Below, in pieces: positions 1-7,527 of a stretch of DNA of 21,643 nt (position 1 is the first letter of the stretch; each line of letters opens with the position of its first letter). Source of the stretch: a virus; the IMG/VR virus record IMGVR_UViG_3300032675_000152, positions 1 through 21,643 of that record; one strand, given 5' to 3'. Below the pieces are notes generated by a model. The model did not search any database. It was not told the origin of the DNA and saw only the letters and a program-made list of their open reading frames with translations. The position numbers and the translations under genes were made by a program.

Positions 1-808
1 GCTGTGCAGATATATTATGTTGTAGCCAAGGAACAATTTCTTCATTGGTTTGTGCTGTGATCTTGTGGTTAAAATACTTTTGTATCGCGGCCTTAGCAAC
101 ACTTTGCAAGCCAGCTAAAAACTCATCAGACAATTTGCCATACTGTGTAACTGCCTTGGTAGCAGCTCCAACTAACTGCACAGGTGTGTTTAATTTAAAT
201 TTTATACCAGCAGTAGGACTTAGTATTGCTACGTTGCCTTTGTTGGCTAGGCCAGTTTTGCCATCCCATGGAGTACCATTCATTTGGTGTACTGCCAAGA
301 TGCCAACTTTACCTGCAATCAATTGACCAATTGCAGATTTAACCGGAACATGATATTCCACTGTAGTTGGGCTGAATATAAACATACCGTTCTGTGGCTG
401 TAGTTCGCCGACTGACATTAAATCGCCTTTAAATATCGCTCGTTCTGTTACTGCGGCTTTTAACCCATTCCACACCAATGCAATCTTAGGATATAGATCG
501 GGACGTGCTGTACGTGATGACTTCATTGTAGTGTCGTATACTTCCCAGTCCTTTGCACTCTTGGCAAAGAAACCTTCAGGCATATATTTGTCATTGATAA
601 AGAATTCGCCAGCAGGTGTATAACCAAATATTAATGCAATGCCGCCATCCCACTTAATACTAACGGAGCCGGGATTGGCAATAACTTCTTGTAGGCCTCG
701 AACATACTTGGCCGCGCTGGCACTACCATCAAATATACTATCTTCTGGGTGCGGAATGCGTGTTGGTGCAGCAGCTTCAAACAGGTTATCTATAAATTCT
801 AATTTCAT
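1..808 (-). CDS. KxDG ligase-like nucleotidyltransferase, C-terminus cut by window edge
   Basis: This minus-strand frame stays open from the ATG at 808 to base 1, so 269 residues are visible and the C-terminus is missing. Residues 52-55 read KWDG, which fits motif I (KxDG, the adenylated lysine) of DNA/RNA ligases and capping enzymes. Residues 127-130 (KGDL) fit motif III, and IKFK at 202-205 is a possible motif V. From memory it resembles a family of uncharacterised cyanophage proteins with the same KWDG and GD(L/M)M blocks. The ATG overlaps the TGA of the upstream gene as ATGA, so it is translationally coupled in the late operon. The N-terminus (MKLEFIDNLFE|AAAP) resembles a T4 capsid-targeting peptide. 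The ligase-fold assignment is inferred from short motifs; substrate unknown. Confidence 0.6.
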   Translation of the reverse strand, partial: MKLEFIDNLFEAAAPTRIPHPEDSIFDGSASAAKYVRGLQEVIANPGSVSIKWDGGIALIFGYTPAGEFFINDKYMPEGFFAKSAKDWEVYDTTMKSSRTARPDLYPKIALVWNGLKAAVTERAIFKGDLMSVGELQPQNGMFIFSPTTVEYHVPVKSAIGQLIAGKVGILAVHQMNGTPWDGKTGLANKGNVAILSPTAGIKFKLNTPVQLVGAATKAVTQYGKLSDEFLAGLQSVAKAAIQKYFNHKITAQTNEEIVPWLQHNISAQ

Positions 809-2157
809 TTAAAATAACCCTTAACCATATCTAAACCTTGTTGTATTTTTTCTCTATCGCTATTAGCACGTGCAATAGCATCTGGTGTTGTAGCTTTATC
901 ACGTTTTTTACCGGCAATATCTATTTGTGCTTTTTCGTCGTAGCGTTGCAGGAACTTGGTTAAGAAGTCTTGCCCTGACAGGAAACCTGCCAAGTCGCCT
1001 TGACCGAACATATCATTCATGTCACAACTTTCAGCAAAGCCTTTAATACCCTGTACCAATTTACTAATCTTAACATCATTGACGTCATTGCCGGGATTTT
1101 GCTTTAATAGTGGACTAACCTTGGGATTCTTAATACCCAGGTTCTTGGCCAGATACATGAATGTATCATAGATAAATGTTGTTGGGCTAGTTGTAACTGT
1201 GACTACCTCTGTGTCTTTTTGTTTACTAAAAGGAACGTGTTGGCCATCTTGTACTTTTAATTGTACGCCAGCATGTTGAATACTTAGATCAAGTAGTTCT
1301 CCTAGTACGCTAAACATATTGCCATGCAATAAGCCTTTAACTCCGCGTTCGGGAGTAACACGACTCGCACCCCATTGTTCTAACCGCTCTGGGTGCCACA
1401 TAAAATCTACTTGTACAAATTGGTTGTTACCCAGGGCAAAGATAGGATGTCCTGCTTTACTTTCGCTTGTATCTACATAAGGAGCATGGCCTTGTTTAAC
1501 AAAGTCATCAGCCAGCTTGTTCCAGTATGCTGTAAATTGTCCGTAACTTTGACCCGCTGTTTCTGGACCAATCATTTGTAAATCAATATCACCATATACT
1601 TTGTCAGGATTTTCCTGAGTATCAGCTTCGTGATGTGCGCTGGATCCTGTGGGACGTCCGCGACGTACTGGACCCAATCCGTGTGGCTTTAAATACGCAT
1701 TAAAGTCTGCAACAAAACGGTCTACTACTTGCAGGGCTACTGCAACAATCCGAGGGTGTAGAACTGTACCTTGTGTTAAGGTTGTGTCCCAGCCACCTTC
1801 CCATAGTCGACCTTCTTCGCCGCGATTCTTGTCCCAGAAGTATTTGCCAGCATCGGTTTGTTCCGAACTGCGTTCAATTTTAAAACCTAGGCTTTTTACA
1901 TAATCATACATGATTGCAGCTATGCCTTGCCCGCGATACTTGTCGTCTACTGCCAAATCATAAGGCACCATAACGTTGCCATCTCGATCAAACTCTGCGT
2001 ATCCTAGTCTCCGTCCGTTTGATGATGCATAAACACTTGCATTTTTGCTATTAGTGTTGATACTTACTTGAATACCATCAACCTCTGCTGTTTTATTAAT
2101 CAACGCAGGTAGACTTGAATCTGAGTTCCACTCAAGAATAATATCTCTTATTTTCAT
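805..2157 (-). CDS. GNAT-like domain fused to Pol-beta-type nucleotidyltransferase
   Basis: The 450-residue protein appears to have two enzymatic parts. Residues about 40-100 look like a GNAT acetyltransferase core, with an acetyl-CoA loop RGQG at 75-78 following a hydrophobic strand (YDLAV). The central part carries the Pol-beta nucleotidyltransferase signature: GSS at 171-173, GDIDL with D190 and D192, and a third acidic residue D251 in VQVDF. The C-terminal 170 residues are unassigned. It starts at an ATG that overlaps the previous stop (ATGA) and its own stop overlaps the next ATG, so it sits in a tightly coupled late operon beside another Pol-beta-type enzyme. The N-terminus MKIRDIILE|W has the I-x-E pattern of T4 capsid-targeting peptides. 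The acetyl and nucleotide targets cannot be read from sequence. Confidence 0.62.
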   Translation of the reverse strand: MKIRDIILEWNSDSSLPALINKTAEVDGIQVSINTNSKNASVYASSNGRRLGYAEFDRDGNVMVPYDLAVDDKYRGQGIAAIMYDYVKSLGFKIERSSEQTDAGKYFWDKNRGEEGRLWEGGWDTTLTQGTVLHPRIVAVALQVVDRFVADFNAYLKPHGLGPVRRGRPTGSSAHHEADTQENPDKVYGDIDLQMIGPETAGQSYGQFTAYWNKLADDFVKQGHAPYVDTSESKAGHPIFALGNNQFVQVDFMWHPERLEQWGASRVTPERGVKGLLHGNMFSVLGELLDLSIQHAGVQLKVQDGQHVPFSKQKDTEVVTVTTSPTTFIYDTFMYLAKNLGIKNPKVSPLLKQNPGNDVNDVKISKLVQGIKGFAESCDMNDMFGQGDLAGFLSGQDFLTKFLQRYDEKAQIDIAGKKRDKATTPDAIARANSDREKIQQGLDMVKGYFK

Positions 2158-2921
2158 ATCTGATGGCCTAGCTTTCTAAACCATGCAGCTGTTCCCGGTG
2201 CTACGTCTTCGGGAAGGGTTAGTAACCCCTTGGCTTGGTCTTGTTTGGCTTGCGCTAACTTGCCTTCGCGGTCGGGGTCACTGGCTAATGCTTTTAATAC
2301 AGAAGCTACTGAGTTTAAATCTGCGGCGTGTGCGCCCGGGTTCAAAAGTACTTTTGCGGCTGCTTCACGGGTGTCTGCGACTACGGAGTTGTCGTCCCGG
2401 CGCATTACTGTACCACCAAATGCATCTACTTTAAGACCTAAAAATTTACCAATACTGTTTAATAGAATGAACAATTGATTGCCTTTGAATGCTGGATCAT
2501 CGTACATGCCACGTGGGCCATGCTGATGCCAGTCGGCAACTCTTTTAGCATCGGGTATGATCATTAAATCTACTTGTGCATATAATGTCTTACCATCTGC
2601 TAGTTTGTAAGGAACATCAACGTGTACGTTGCGACCTTTTACTGCTACTGCATAACCTTTAGCTTGGAAGTATTGTGCTAATGCTTGTTTAGCCTGCTTC
2701 TCATCTGCTACACCAAAGTTCTTTACTGTGACAGCTTGATCTAAAAACAAATCAATATCTCCACTTGCTACTTTATAACCAGCACTACCAATATCTGCCA
2801 TGACATGACGCTGTAGTCCACTTGGTAGATCTCGTTTAATTGTGTCTACTACTGCGGCAACATTTTCTTTTGCCACATCGCTTGTATTATCGAATACATT
2901 TCCACCTTCGTATAGGTACAT
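2154..2921 (-). CDS. Pol-beta superfamily nucleotidyltransferase
   Basis: This 255-residue protein shows the minimal nucleotidyltransferase triad: GS at 45-46, GDIDL with D55 and D57, and D118 in AQVDLMI. That arrangement is typical of small MNT/kanamycin-type or CCA-type folds and implies metal-dependent transfer of an NMP group; the acceptor is unknown. After the catalytic core a KGNQLFILLNSIGKFLG segment resembles a region of the downstream 450-residue protein, so the two may be distant paralogues. The ATG overlaps the upstream stop as TAATG. The opening residues MYLYE|GGNVF match the [L/I]-x-E prohead cleavage pattern, and the GGNVF block recurs, from memory, in nucleotidyltransferases of other T4-like phages. 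Confidence 0.68.
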   Translation of the reverse strand: MYLYEGGNVFDNTSDVAKENVAAVVDTIKRDLPSGLQRHVMADIGSAGYKVASGDIDLFLDQAVTVKNFGVADEKQAKQALAQYFQAKGYAVAVKGRNVHVDVPYKLADGKTLYAQVDLMIIPDAKRVADWHQHGPRGMYDDPAFKGNQLFILLNSIGKFLGLKVDAFGGTVMRRDDNSVVADTREAAAKVLLNPGAHAADLNSVASVLKALASDPDREGKLAQAKQDQAKGLLTLPEDVAPGTAAWFRKLGHQI

Positions 2922-3712
2922 TATTTCTGCATACCTAAACTAATATCATGCTGTTGACTTAAGAACTGTTGTAATGATTCAGGCTGAACCTTGCCACTTG
3001 CTAAATGAATCCATTGTCCTCGATCGTCAAGCCCATATTCTTTACCCTTACCTGTTGTAATGATAATGGGTTCTTGATTCTTAATTTGTACGCCAGCAGC
3101 TTGTGCTTGTTGTACAATATCTTGTGGCTGATCGGGTACAGGTGGTGTTGCCGTTGTTGCCGGTGTTGCCGTTTGTTCATCCCCGGGTTGTTGACCAAGT
3201 TGGTTGGCCATTTGCCCAAATACTTTCGACCCTTGAGCTGGTGCCGGCGCTTTAGCTGTAGCCTTTTTAACAGCAGGACCGTTTTCGATACCAGCTGATA
3301 CACGGGCAACAATGTTAGTTAAAAATTGACTTACCCCTTTAGGAGACATATCAGTTGGTTTTGGAATAGCAAATAACTGTGTACCATCGTGTCTTGTTGC
3401 TAGTTGTCTAGCATATTTTTGTAGGTTAGCCGGAGTGTTTGATGCTGGATTTGCCTGTACGCCTTGTGTCCATTTATTGACCCAAATTTTGGCATCTTCT
3501 TGATTTCGCTGTGTGGCTTGTTGCCCGGAAACCTTGGCCTGTCTTTCAGCTGTGCCAGGAACAAAACCTTTTACTTTGTTCCATAGACTTGCTCTTGCCG
3601 GAGTATCCTCAGGTGCTGGCGCCGCCTGTGCTGGTGCTGCCTGTGCTGGCGCCGCCTTGGGGGTTCCTGTGCCTGTGTTTATTGCTTCGCTAATAACTTC
3701 GTTAATCTTCAC
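2921..3712 (-). CDS. Pro/Ala/Gln-rich late protein of unknown function
   Basis: I do not recognise a catalytic domain in these 263 residues. The chosen start is a GTG at 3712 with GGAG eight bases upstream; the frame overlaps the end of the preceding gene. The first nine residues MKINEVISE|A match the I-x-E rule for T4 capsid-targeting peptides. A low-complexity Pro/Ala segment at about 18-40 contains a tandem AAPAQ repeat, and a second Pro/Thr-rich linker lies near 180-200. The middle (about 80-150) looks like a small helical domain. The last 50 residues look like a compact domain (IIITTGKGKEYGLDDRG, then QPESLQQFL). The composition, late promoter and leader-like N-terminus suggest a virion-internal or scaffold-associated protein, but this is inference. 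Confidence 0.6.
   Translation of the reverse strand: MKINEVISEAINTGTGTPKAAPAQAAPAQAAPAPEDTPARASLWNKVKGFVPGTAERQAKVSGQQATQRNQEDAKIWVNKWTQGVQANPASNTPANLQKYARQLATRHDGTQLFAIPKPTDMSPKGVSQFLTNIVARVSAGIENGPAVKKATAKAPAPAQGSKVFGQMANQLGQQPGDEQTATPATTATPPVPDQPQDIVQQAQAAGVQIKNQEPIIITTGKGKEYGLDDRGQWIHLASGKVQPESLQQFLSQQHDISLGMQK
3615..3658 (-). repeat. 15-bp tandem repeat coding for the Ala/Pro/Gln linker
   Basis: About three copies of a 15-bp unit (plus strand GCTGGYGCYGCCTGT) lie in the coding sequence of the 263-residue protein and encode the repeated AAPAQ stretch. The unit length keeps the frame, so copy number could vary without destroying the protein. Confidence 0.75.
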
Positions 3713-3950
3713 TTTTCATTCTCCGTACACCGCGTTTAAATTTCTCTGGTTCCTGGGTACGGATTGAATTGATTAATCGTCGTTCCAGCTCTCCTGCTTG
3801 CTCGGCATCGTAATTTTCACGTATATAATTGATTAGATTGATTGCTCCAGCGATTACGTTGGAGGCACGGCTTTCCACAAGATTCTCACGATCTTTGTGT
3901 ACTAGCAACGTGTCTAGTTCGTCTAATATGCTACGGGCCTTCTTTTGCAA
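3702..3950 (-). CDS. Small conserved phage protein, first gene of the late operon
   Basis: This 82-residue, charged, helical protein has no enzyme motif. Translation most likely starts at a TTG at 3948-3950, because GGAG stands six bases upstream and no ATG is available nearby. A TATAAATA late promoter ends about 24 bases before the start, making this the leading cistron of the late operon. The second half (RASNVIAGAINLINYI, then GELERRLINSI) resembles, from memory, small uncharacterised proteins common in T4-like cyanophages. Its last codons overlap the GTG start of the next gene by 11 bases. Function unknown. Confidence 0.7.
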   Translation of the reverse strand: MQKKARSILDELDTLLVHKDRENLVESRASNVIAGAINLINYIRENYDAEQAGELERRLINSIRTQEPEKFKRGVRRMKSED

Positions 3951-3973
3951 GGTATGCTCCAGTTGTTATGTTG

Positions 3974-3981
3974 TATTTATA
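3974..3981 (-). promoter_or_regulatory. T4-type late promoter box for the 3950-1 operon
   Basis: The minus strand reads TATAAATA, the exact T4 late promoter consensus recognised by the gp55 sigma factor with the gp33/gp45 activators. The expected transcript start is near 3967, leaving a short leader that contains the GGAG of the TTG-started gene. No -35 element is needed in this class. Confidence 0.75.
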
Positions 3982-4027
3982 TGTTAATTTATTTAATGAT
4001 ATTTCTCAACGCCAGTAAATATGCTAT

Positions 4028-5050
4028 ATGAATAATAATTTTTGTGTAATGCCGTTTTTTGGAGGCGAATACGATAAATCTGGGTTTATTACACCTTGCT
4101 GTTTAATGAAACCACACAAGATAGACGAAGTAAGATCCCAGATGCTTAACAATATTCGTCCAGAATGCTGTAAATCCTGTTGGGATCTTGAGGATCAATC
4201 CATTAAAAGCGATAGACAATTAAAAAACGAAACCTTTGATTTTTATGAAAATCGAGATATTAATTTTATATTCCAAGATTGTTGTCAAGGCAAATATAGT
4301 CCAAAAATTATAAAACTATACACTTCAAATCTTTGTAATGCAACATGTATTACATGCGGACCAACCGCTAGCACCAGCTGGGCAAAATTGAAAAGTATAC
4401 CAATTAATTTAGTTACTATGGGTGACGATTCCTTAAACAAAATTAATTTTTCCACAATAACGTCTCTGAGTTTATTAGGGGGCGAGCCCCTGTACGATAA
4501 AAACATTCTTATTATTTTACAACAACTATTAGATAAAAACAATACCTCGTGTTTTATAAGTATTGTTACCAATGGAAGTACTGAGCTTACTCAAAAACAT
4601 ATAGATATACTTTCCCAATTTAAAAATTTAAGTATCTGTGTTAGCATTGACGGAATTGGCCCGGTTTTTGAATATTTACGCTATCCGCTAAAATGGTCAG
4701 TTTTAATAAACAACATCAAATTATTTAAAGAATTTGCAACTTATGTGAGTGTTAGTTATACTATAAGCAATTTAAATATTTTATATTACCATGACACTAT
4801 TGGGTGGTTTAATCAAAACAATCTAACATTTAATACTAATATAGTTTCGCATCCTAGTTATTTTAATGTTAATTCATTGCCTCAGTCTATTAAAGATCAA
4901 CACCCCGAATTAAATCAATTTTTTAGACCCCACTTACCAATAGATGATCAAAATTTTATGTTAGCAATAAAAGAAATCAATGCACAAGATCAACTTAAAG
5001 GATTAACCGGTGCCAATTTCATACCTCGATTTACTAACATAATTCTTTAA
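4028..5050 (+). CDS. Radical SAM protein with N-terminal twitch-type cysteine cluster
   Basis: The 340-residue protein has the radical SAM 4Fe-4S motif CX3CX2C at C103, C107 and C110 (LCNATCITCGP), and a GGEPL motif at 151-155 for SAM binding. Before the barrel, cysteines at C6, C24-C25 and C47/C48/C51 match the arrangement seen in twitch-domain radical SAM proteins, where they hold an auxiliary Fe-S cluster. SIDGIG near residue 207 is also typical of the family. The substrate is unknown; the family includes peptide- and small-molecule-modifying enzymes. The gene is visibly more AT-rich than its neighbours and lies alone on the plus strand, overlapping the end of its minus-strand homologue by 17 bases. 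No Shine-Dalgarno sequence or convincing promoter is visible upstream. It may have been acquired separately. Confidence 0.85.
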   Translation: MNNNFCVMPFFGGEYDKSGFITPCCLMKPHKIDEVRSQMLNNIRPECCKSCWDLEDQSIKSDRQLKNETFDFYENRDINFIFQDCCQGKYSPKIIKLYTSNLCNATCITCGPTASTSWAKLKSIPINLVTMGDDSLNKINFSTITSLSLLGGEPLYDKNILIILQQLLDKNNTSCFISIVTNGSTELTQKHIDILSQFKNLSICVSIDGIGPVFEYLRYPLKWSVLINNIKLFKEFATYVSVSYTISNLNILYYHDTIGWFNQNNLTFNTNIVSHPSYFNVNSLPQSIKDQHPELNQFFRPHLPIDDQNFMLAIKEINAQDQLKGLTGANFIPRFTNIIL

Positions 5051-6092
5051 AATATTCGACTATGTCCGGAAAGACTTCTTTCCAACTGTTTTGCCGACGA
5101 TGTTCCCACGTATTAATAAAATTATCAATATCCGACAGATTACTATTTAATTTGGTGTTGAGCAATAACCTATTAACAATTCCGGCGGGCTCTGTTTTAT
5201 TAATTAAATCCCGCAGAGAACGAGGAGTCTTTTCCAAATCCCAAATACCCCAACAAGGGTGAACATTAATTTCCGTGGGATCTCCTAATCTATTAGTAGA
5301 AAATGTATTTTTAACCCAGTCTGTTAATCGATTATAATAAAAAACATTAAAAAGGTTTAATGTATGGTTAACCCTGAACATAACATTTACGGGAGCTTCC
5401 TTAACCAATCTTAGTAGATTATTTTCTACTTTGTCCCATTTTAATGGCCATCGTATATAATTAAATTGCTCCCCAATTCCATCAATTGATACTTCAAAAA
5501 ATACCAATTTAAACTGACTCCATGTATTAAATACTTCGGCAGTGGGATATATACTACCATTGGTGGTATACCAAATTTCAACTTGAGAGGGATCTGGGAT
5601 TTTCTTTAACACTTGTAGATGTGTATTTGTAAATAATGGCTCGCCGCCGAAAAACTTTATACGTCTAAGATGACTCAGATCAAGGTCGGCTAATACTGTA
5701 TTAATTGAATTAGGTACTATTGAATAGATTCTCTGGCTTTTTTTAAATTCTTTTTGCCACAATGTGCTTACGTCTGGTCCGCATGTAATACATGCTGCAT
5801 TGCAATTAAAGTCCAAACTTATATCTATAGCTACAGGTTTTCCAGGAATCGTATCGGGTATTATATCAAAACTAGCTTGTCTAAAACTACTAATACCCGA
5901 ATCTTCTTGTTGCTTACATACTCCACATTGTGGCGTCCAATTGTCAATTTGATGTAAGTGATCCAACGAGTTATTACCGTTTAACAGAATATCTTCCTTA
6001 TACCAACAACACGGTTTTACAATGATTCCTTGCTGGTTTTGGAAAATTGACCAACCATTGGTTAAAAATTTACAAAATTTGTTAGACGTCAT
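5034..6092 (-). CDS. Radical SAM protein, paralogue of the convergent gene
   Basis: This 352-residue protein repeats the plan of the neighbouring plus-strand enzyme: C97, C101 and C104 form CX3CX2C (NCNAACITCGP), FFGGEPLF sits at 147-154, and SIDGIG and YIRWPLKW blocks follow. N-terminal cysteines C7, C28-C29 and C56/C59 would coordinate an auxiliary twitch-type cluster. Its ATG overlaps the TGA of the helicase gene (ATGA), so it is probably co-translated with replication genes from the primase promoter. This differs from the solitary plus-strand homologue. The shared blocks suggest duplication or two acquisitions from one family, with sequence divergence hinting at different substrates. Nucleotide modification or modification of a host peptide are both possible; neither is shown. 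Confidence 0.86.
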   Translation of the reverse strand: MTSNKFCKFLTNGWSIFQNQQGIIVKPCCWYKEDILLNGNNSLDHLHQIDNWTPQCGVCKQQEDSGISSFRQASFDIIPDTIPGKPVAIDISLDFNCNAACITCGPDVSTLWQKEFKKSQRIYSIVPNSINTVLADLDLSHLRRIKFFGGEPLFTNTHLQVLKKIPDPSQVEIWYTTNGSIYPTAEVFNTWSQFKLVFFEVSIDGIGEQFNYIRWPLKWDKVENNLLRLVKEAPVNVMFRVNHTLNLFNVFYYNRLTDWVKNTFSTNRLGDPTEINVHPCWGIWDLEKTPRSLRDLINKTEPAGIVNRLLLNTKLNSNLSDIDNFINTWEHRRQNSWKEVFPDIVEYFKELC

Positions 6093-7525
6093 TCGGATTT
6101 AGCTTTCAGTCCAGCAATCATCTGTTTAAGTTTATTACTTTCCACACTACTTCCGGGAGGAGGTCCTGTATCTTTATCGAGAGTAAATCCATCTCTTGCC
6201 TTAGGCATACCATCATTTACTACTGTAGATGTCTTGATAGAATTTAAAATACTTGCAGATGGTTTACCATATCCGCCGCTATTACTGTCTCCGCCTTCTT
6301 CGCCTGCATCAGTAATACGCATGGTTTCAATATTGTACTCTAAGTCGATCTTTTGTCCTACACCTGTTGAACTACGTGACTTCATACATTGTATTTGATA
6401 CTTGCCACGTTCTTTCATAGCACGACTTGTAAAGATACCAAACACGTTATCCGCAGTATTAATCTTTGAAATACCACCTGCAATATGACTATGATCAAAT
6501 TCAATTTCTTCTACTGCACTACGATTCAACTGTGATGCTGTTACAAACAACACACCTAGTTCTTGCGATAAGTTACGCAATTCTTCTGCTACATATTTGT
6601 CTTTGATAAACTGATCATTTGGATTTACTTTAACACTCACTGGCATTACCAAGTCCAAGTAATCGCACATGATAAAGTCAACTGCGTTTCCTGTTTGTAT
6701 TTGATACTCTTTAATAAAGCTACGGATATCGTTTACGTTGCTCTGCGCCGGTAATGACTTAATACGATACTTTCCCGACTTCTTACCTACCATTTTAACT
6801 TTAAGTTCTGTAGTATCAATATCCTTACGAATTTCTTTAGTACCTGTGCTGGTTAACATGGCATCAGTACGCAGAGCCACTAGTTCTTCAGAGAGTTCTA
6901 AACTAATGTAAACACCACTTAACCCTGCTTGTAACCAACTCAATGCAATGTTCATCATAACAAGTGATTTACCTGACCCTGATCCGCCGGCAAAGATGTT
7001 AAGCTCACCTCGACTAAATCCGCCATACAAGATCTTATCCATCTGTGGCCAACCTGTTGATACTTGTCCGCCTGAGTTAAAGTACTTGTCAATACGTGCA
7101 TGTGGATCTGCAAAGTAATCTGTGCCTAGATCTTTTGTTAGGCCAATCTGTACTGCATCTTTAATTAGTTTTTCTACAGGATCGTAATCGCCTTCTTCCA
7201 ACAAGTCTGCTGCCTTAAGAATAGCCCTAGATAGTTCTTCTTTACGACTAAAACTTTCAAACTCCTTCATAAACCATTCTTGATGCCCGTCCCCGGCTTC
7301 GGGAATGGGTCTGAGATCTACACCTGTTACTGCTCGAATCTGTTCAAGTGTAGGTAATGTTTTATATTCAGCAGAGTGACTTTGAATAAACTTGGCCGCT
7401 TCTCTAACGCTGCCGTGGAAGTTCTCTGGATTGTAGATATTAGCAACACGCACATAACTTTGTGCATCTTGCATCATCATTTCTAAAAATAGTTTTTGTA
7501 GTTCGGGTGTGTAATCAGTAGCCAT
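6089..7525 (-). CDS. 41: Replicative DnaB-family helicase, T4 gp41-like
   Basis: At 478 residues this is close to T4 gp41 (475). Walker A is GGSGSGKS at 180-187, Walker B lies at 284-292 (FIMCDYLDL), and TASQLNR at 329-335 is the DnaB H3-type motif. The N-terminal 130 residues correspond to the primase-interacting helical domain. The C-terminal tail after about 415 is Gly/Ser/Pro-rich and probably flexible. The hexamer would unwind DNA 5'-3' on the lagging strand and pair with the primase encoded immediately upstream. The primase stop and this ATG are two bases apart, and the stop overlaps the following radical SAM start. I see no strong Shine-Dalgarno sequence. Confidence 0.93.
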   Translation of the reverse strand: MATDYTPELQKLFLEMMMQDAQSYVRVANIYNPENFHGSVREAAKFIQSHSAEYKTLPTLEQIRAVTGVDLRPIPEAGDGHQEWFMKEFESFSRKEELSRAILKAADLLEEGDYDPVEKLIKDAVQIGLTKDLGTDYFADPHARIDKYFNSGGQVSTGWPQMDKILYGGFSRGELNIFAGGSGSGKSLVMMNIALSWLQAGLSGVYISLELSEELVALRTDAMLTSTGTKEIRKDIDTTELKVKMVGKKSGKYRIKSLPAQSNVNDIRSFIKEYQIQTGNAVDFIMCDYLDLVMPVSVKVNPNDQFIKDKYVAEELRNLSQELGVLFVTASQLNRSAVEEIEFDHSHIAGGISKINTADNVFGIFTSRAMKERGKYQIQCMKSRSSTGVGQKIDLEYNIETMRITDAGEEGGDSNSGGYGKPSASILNSIKTSTVVNDGMPKARDGFTLDKDTGPPPGSSVESNKLKQMIAGLKAKSE

Positions 7526-7527
7526 AT

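Noticed and set aside
45-326. Plus-strand frame inside the ligase-like gene
   Set aside because: It is a shadow of the minus-strand coding frame, which shows clear motifs and runs through the whole interval.
3001-3312. Overlapping frames within the Pro/Ala-rich gene
   Set aside because: Low-complexity coding creates open frames in other registers; none has a start signal or recognisable content.
3951-4027. Sigma70 promoter for the plus-strand radical SAM gene
   Set aside because: The only candidates (TTGTAT with TAATGA, or TATGCT near the ATG) match the consensus poorly.
4285-4572. Minus-strand frame inside the plus-strand radical SAM gene
   Set aside because: It lies opposite the CX3CX2C and GGEPL codons and has no ribosome site or neighbour coupling.
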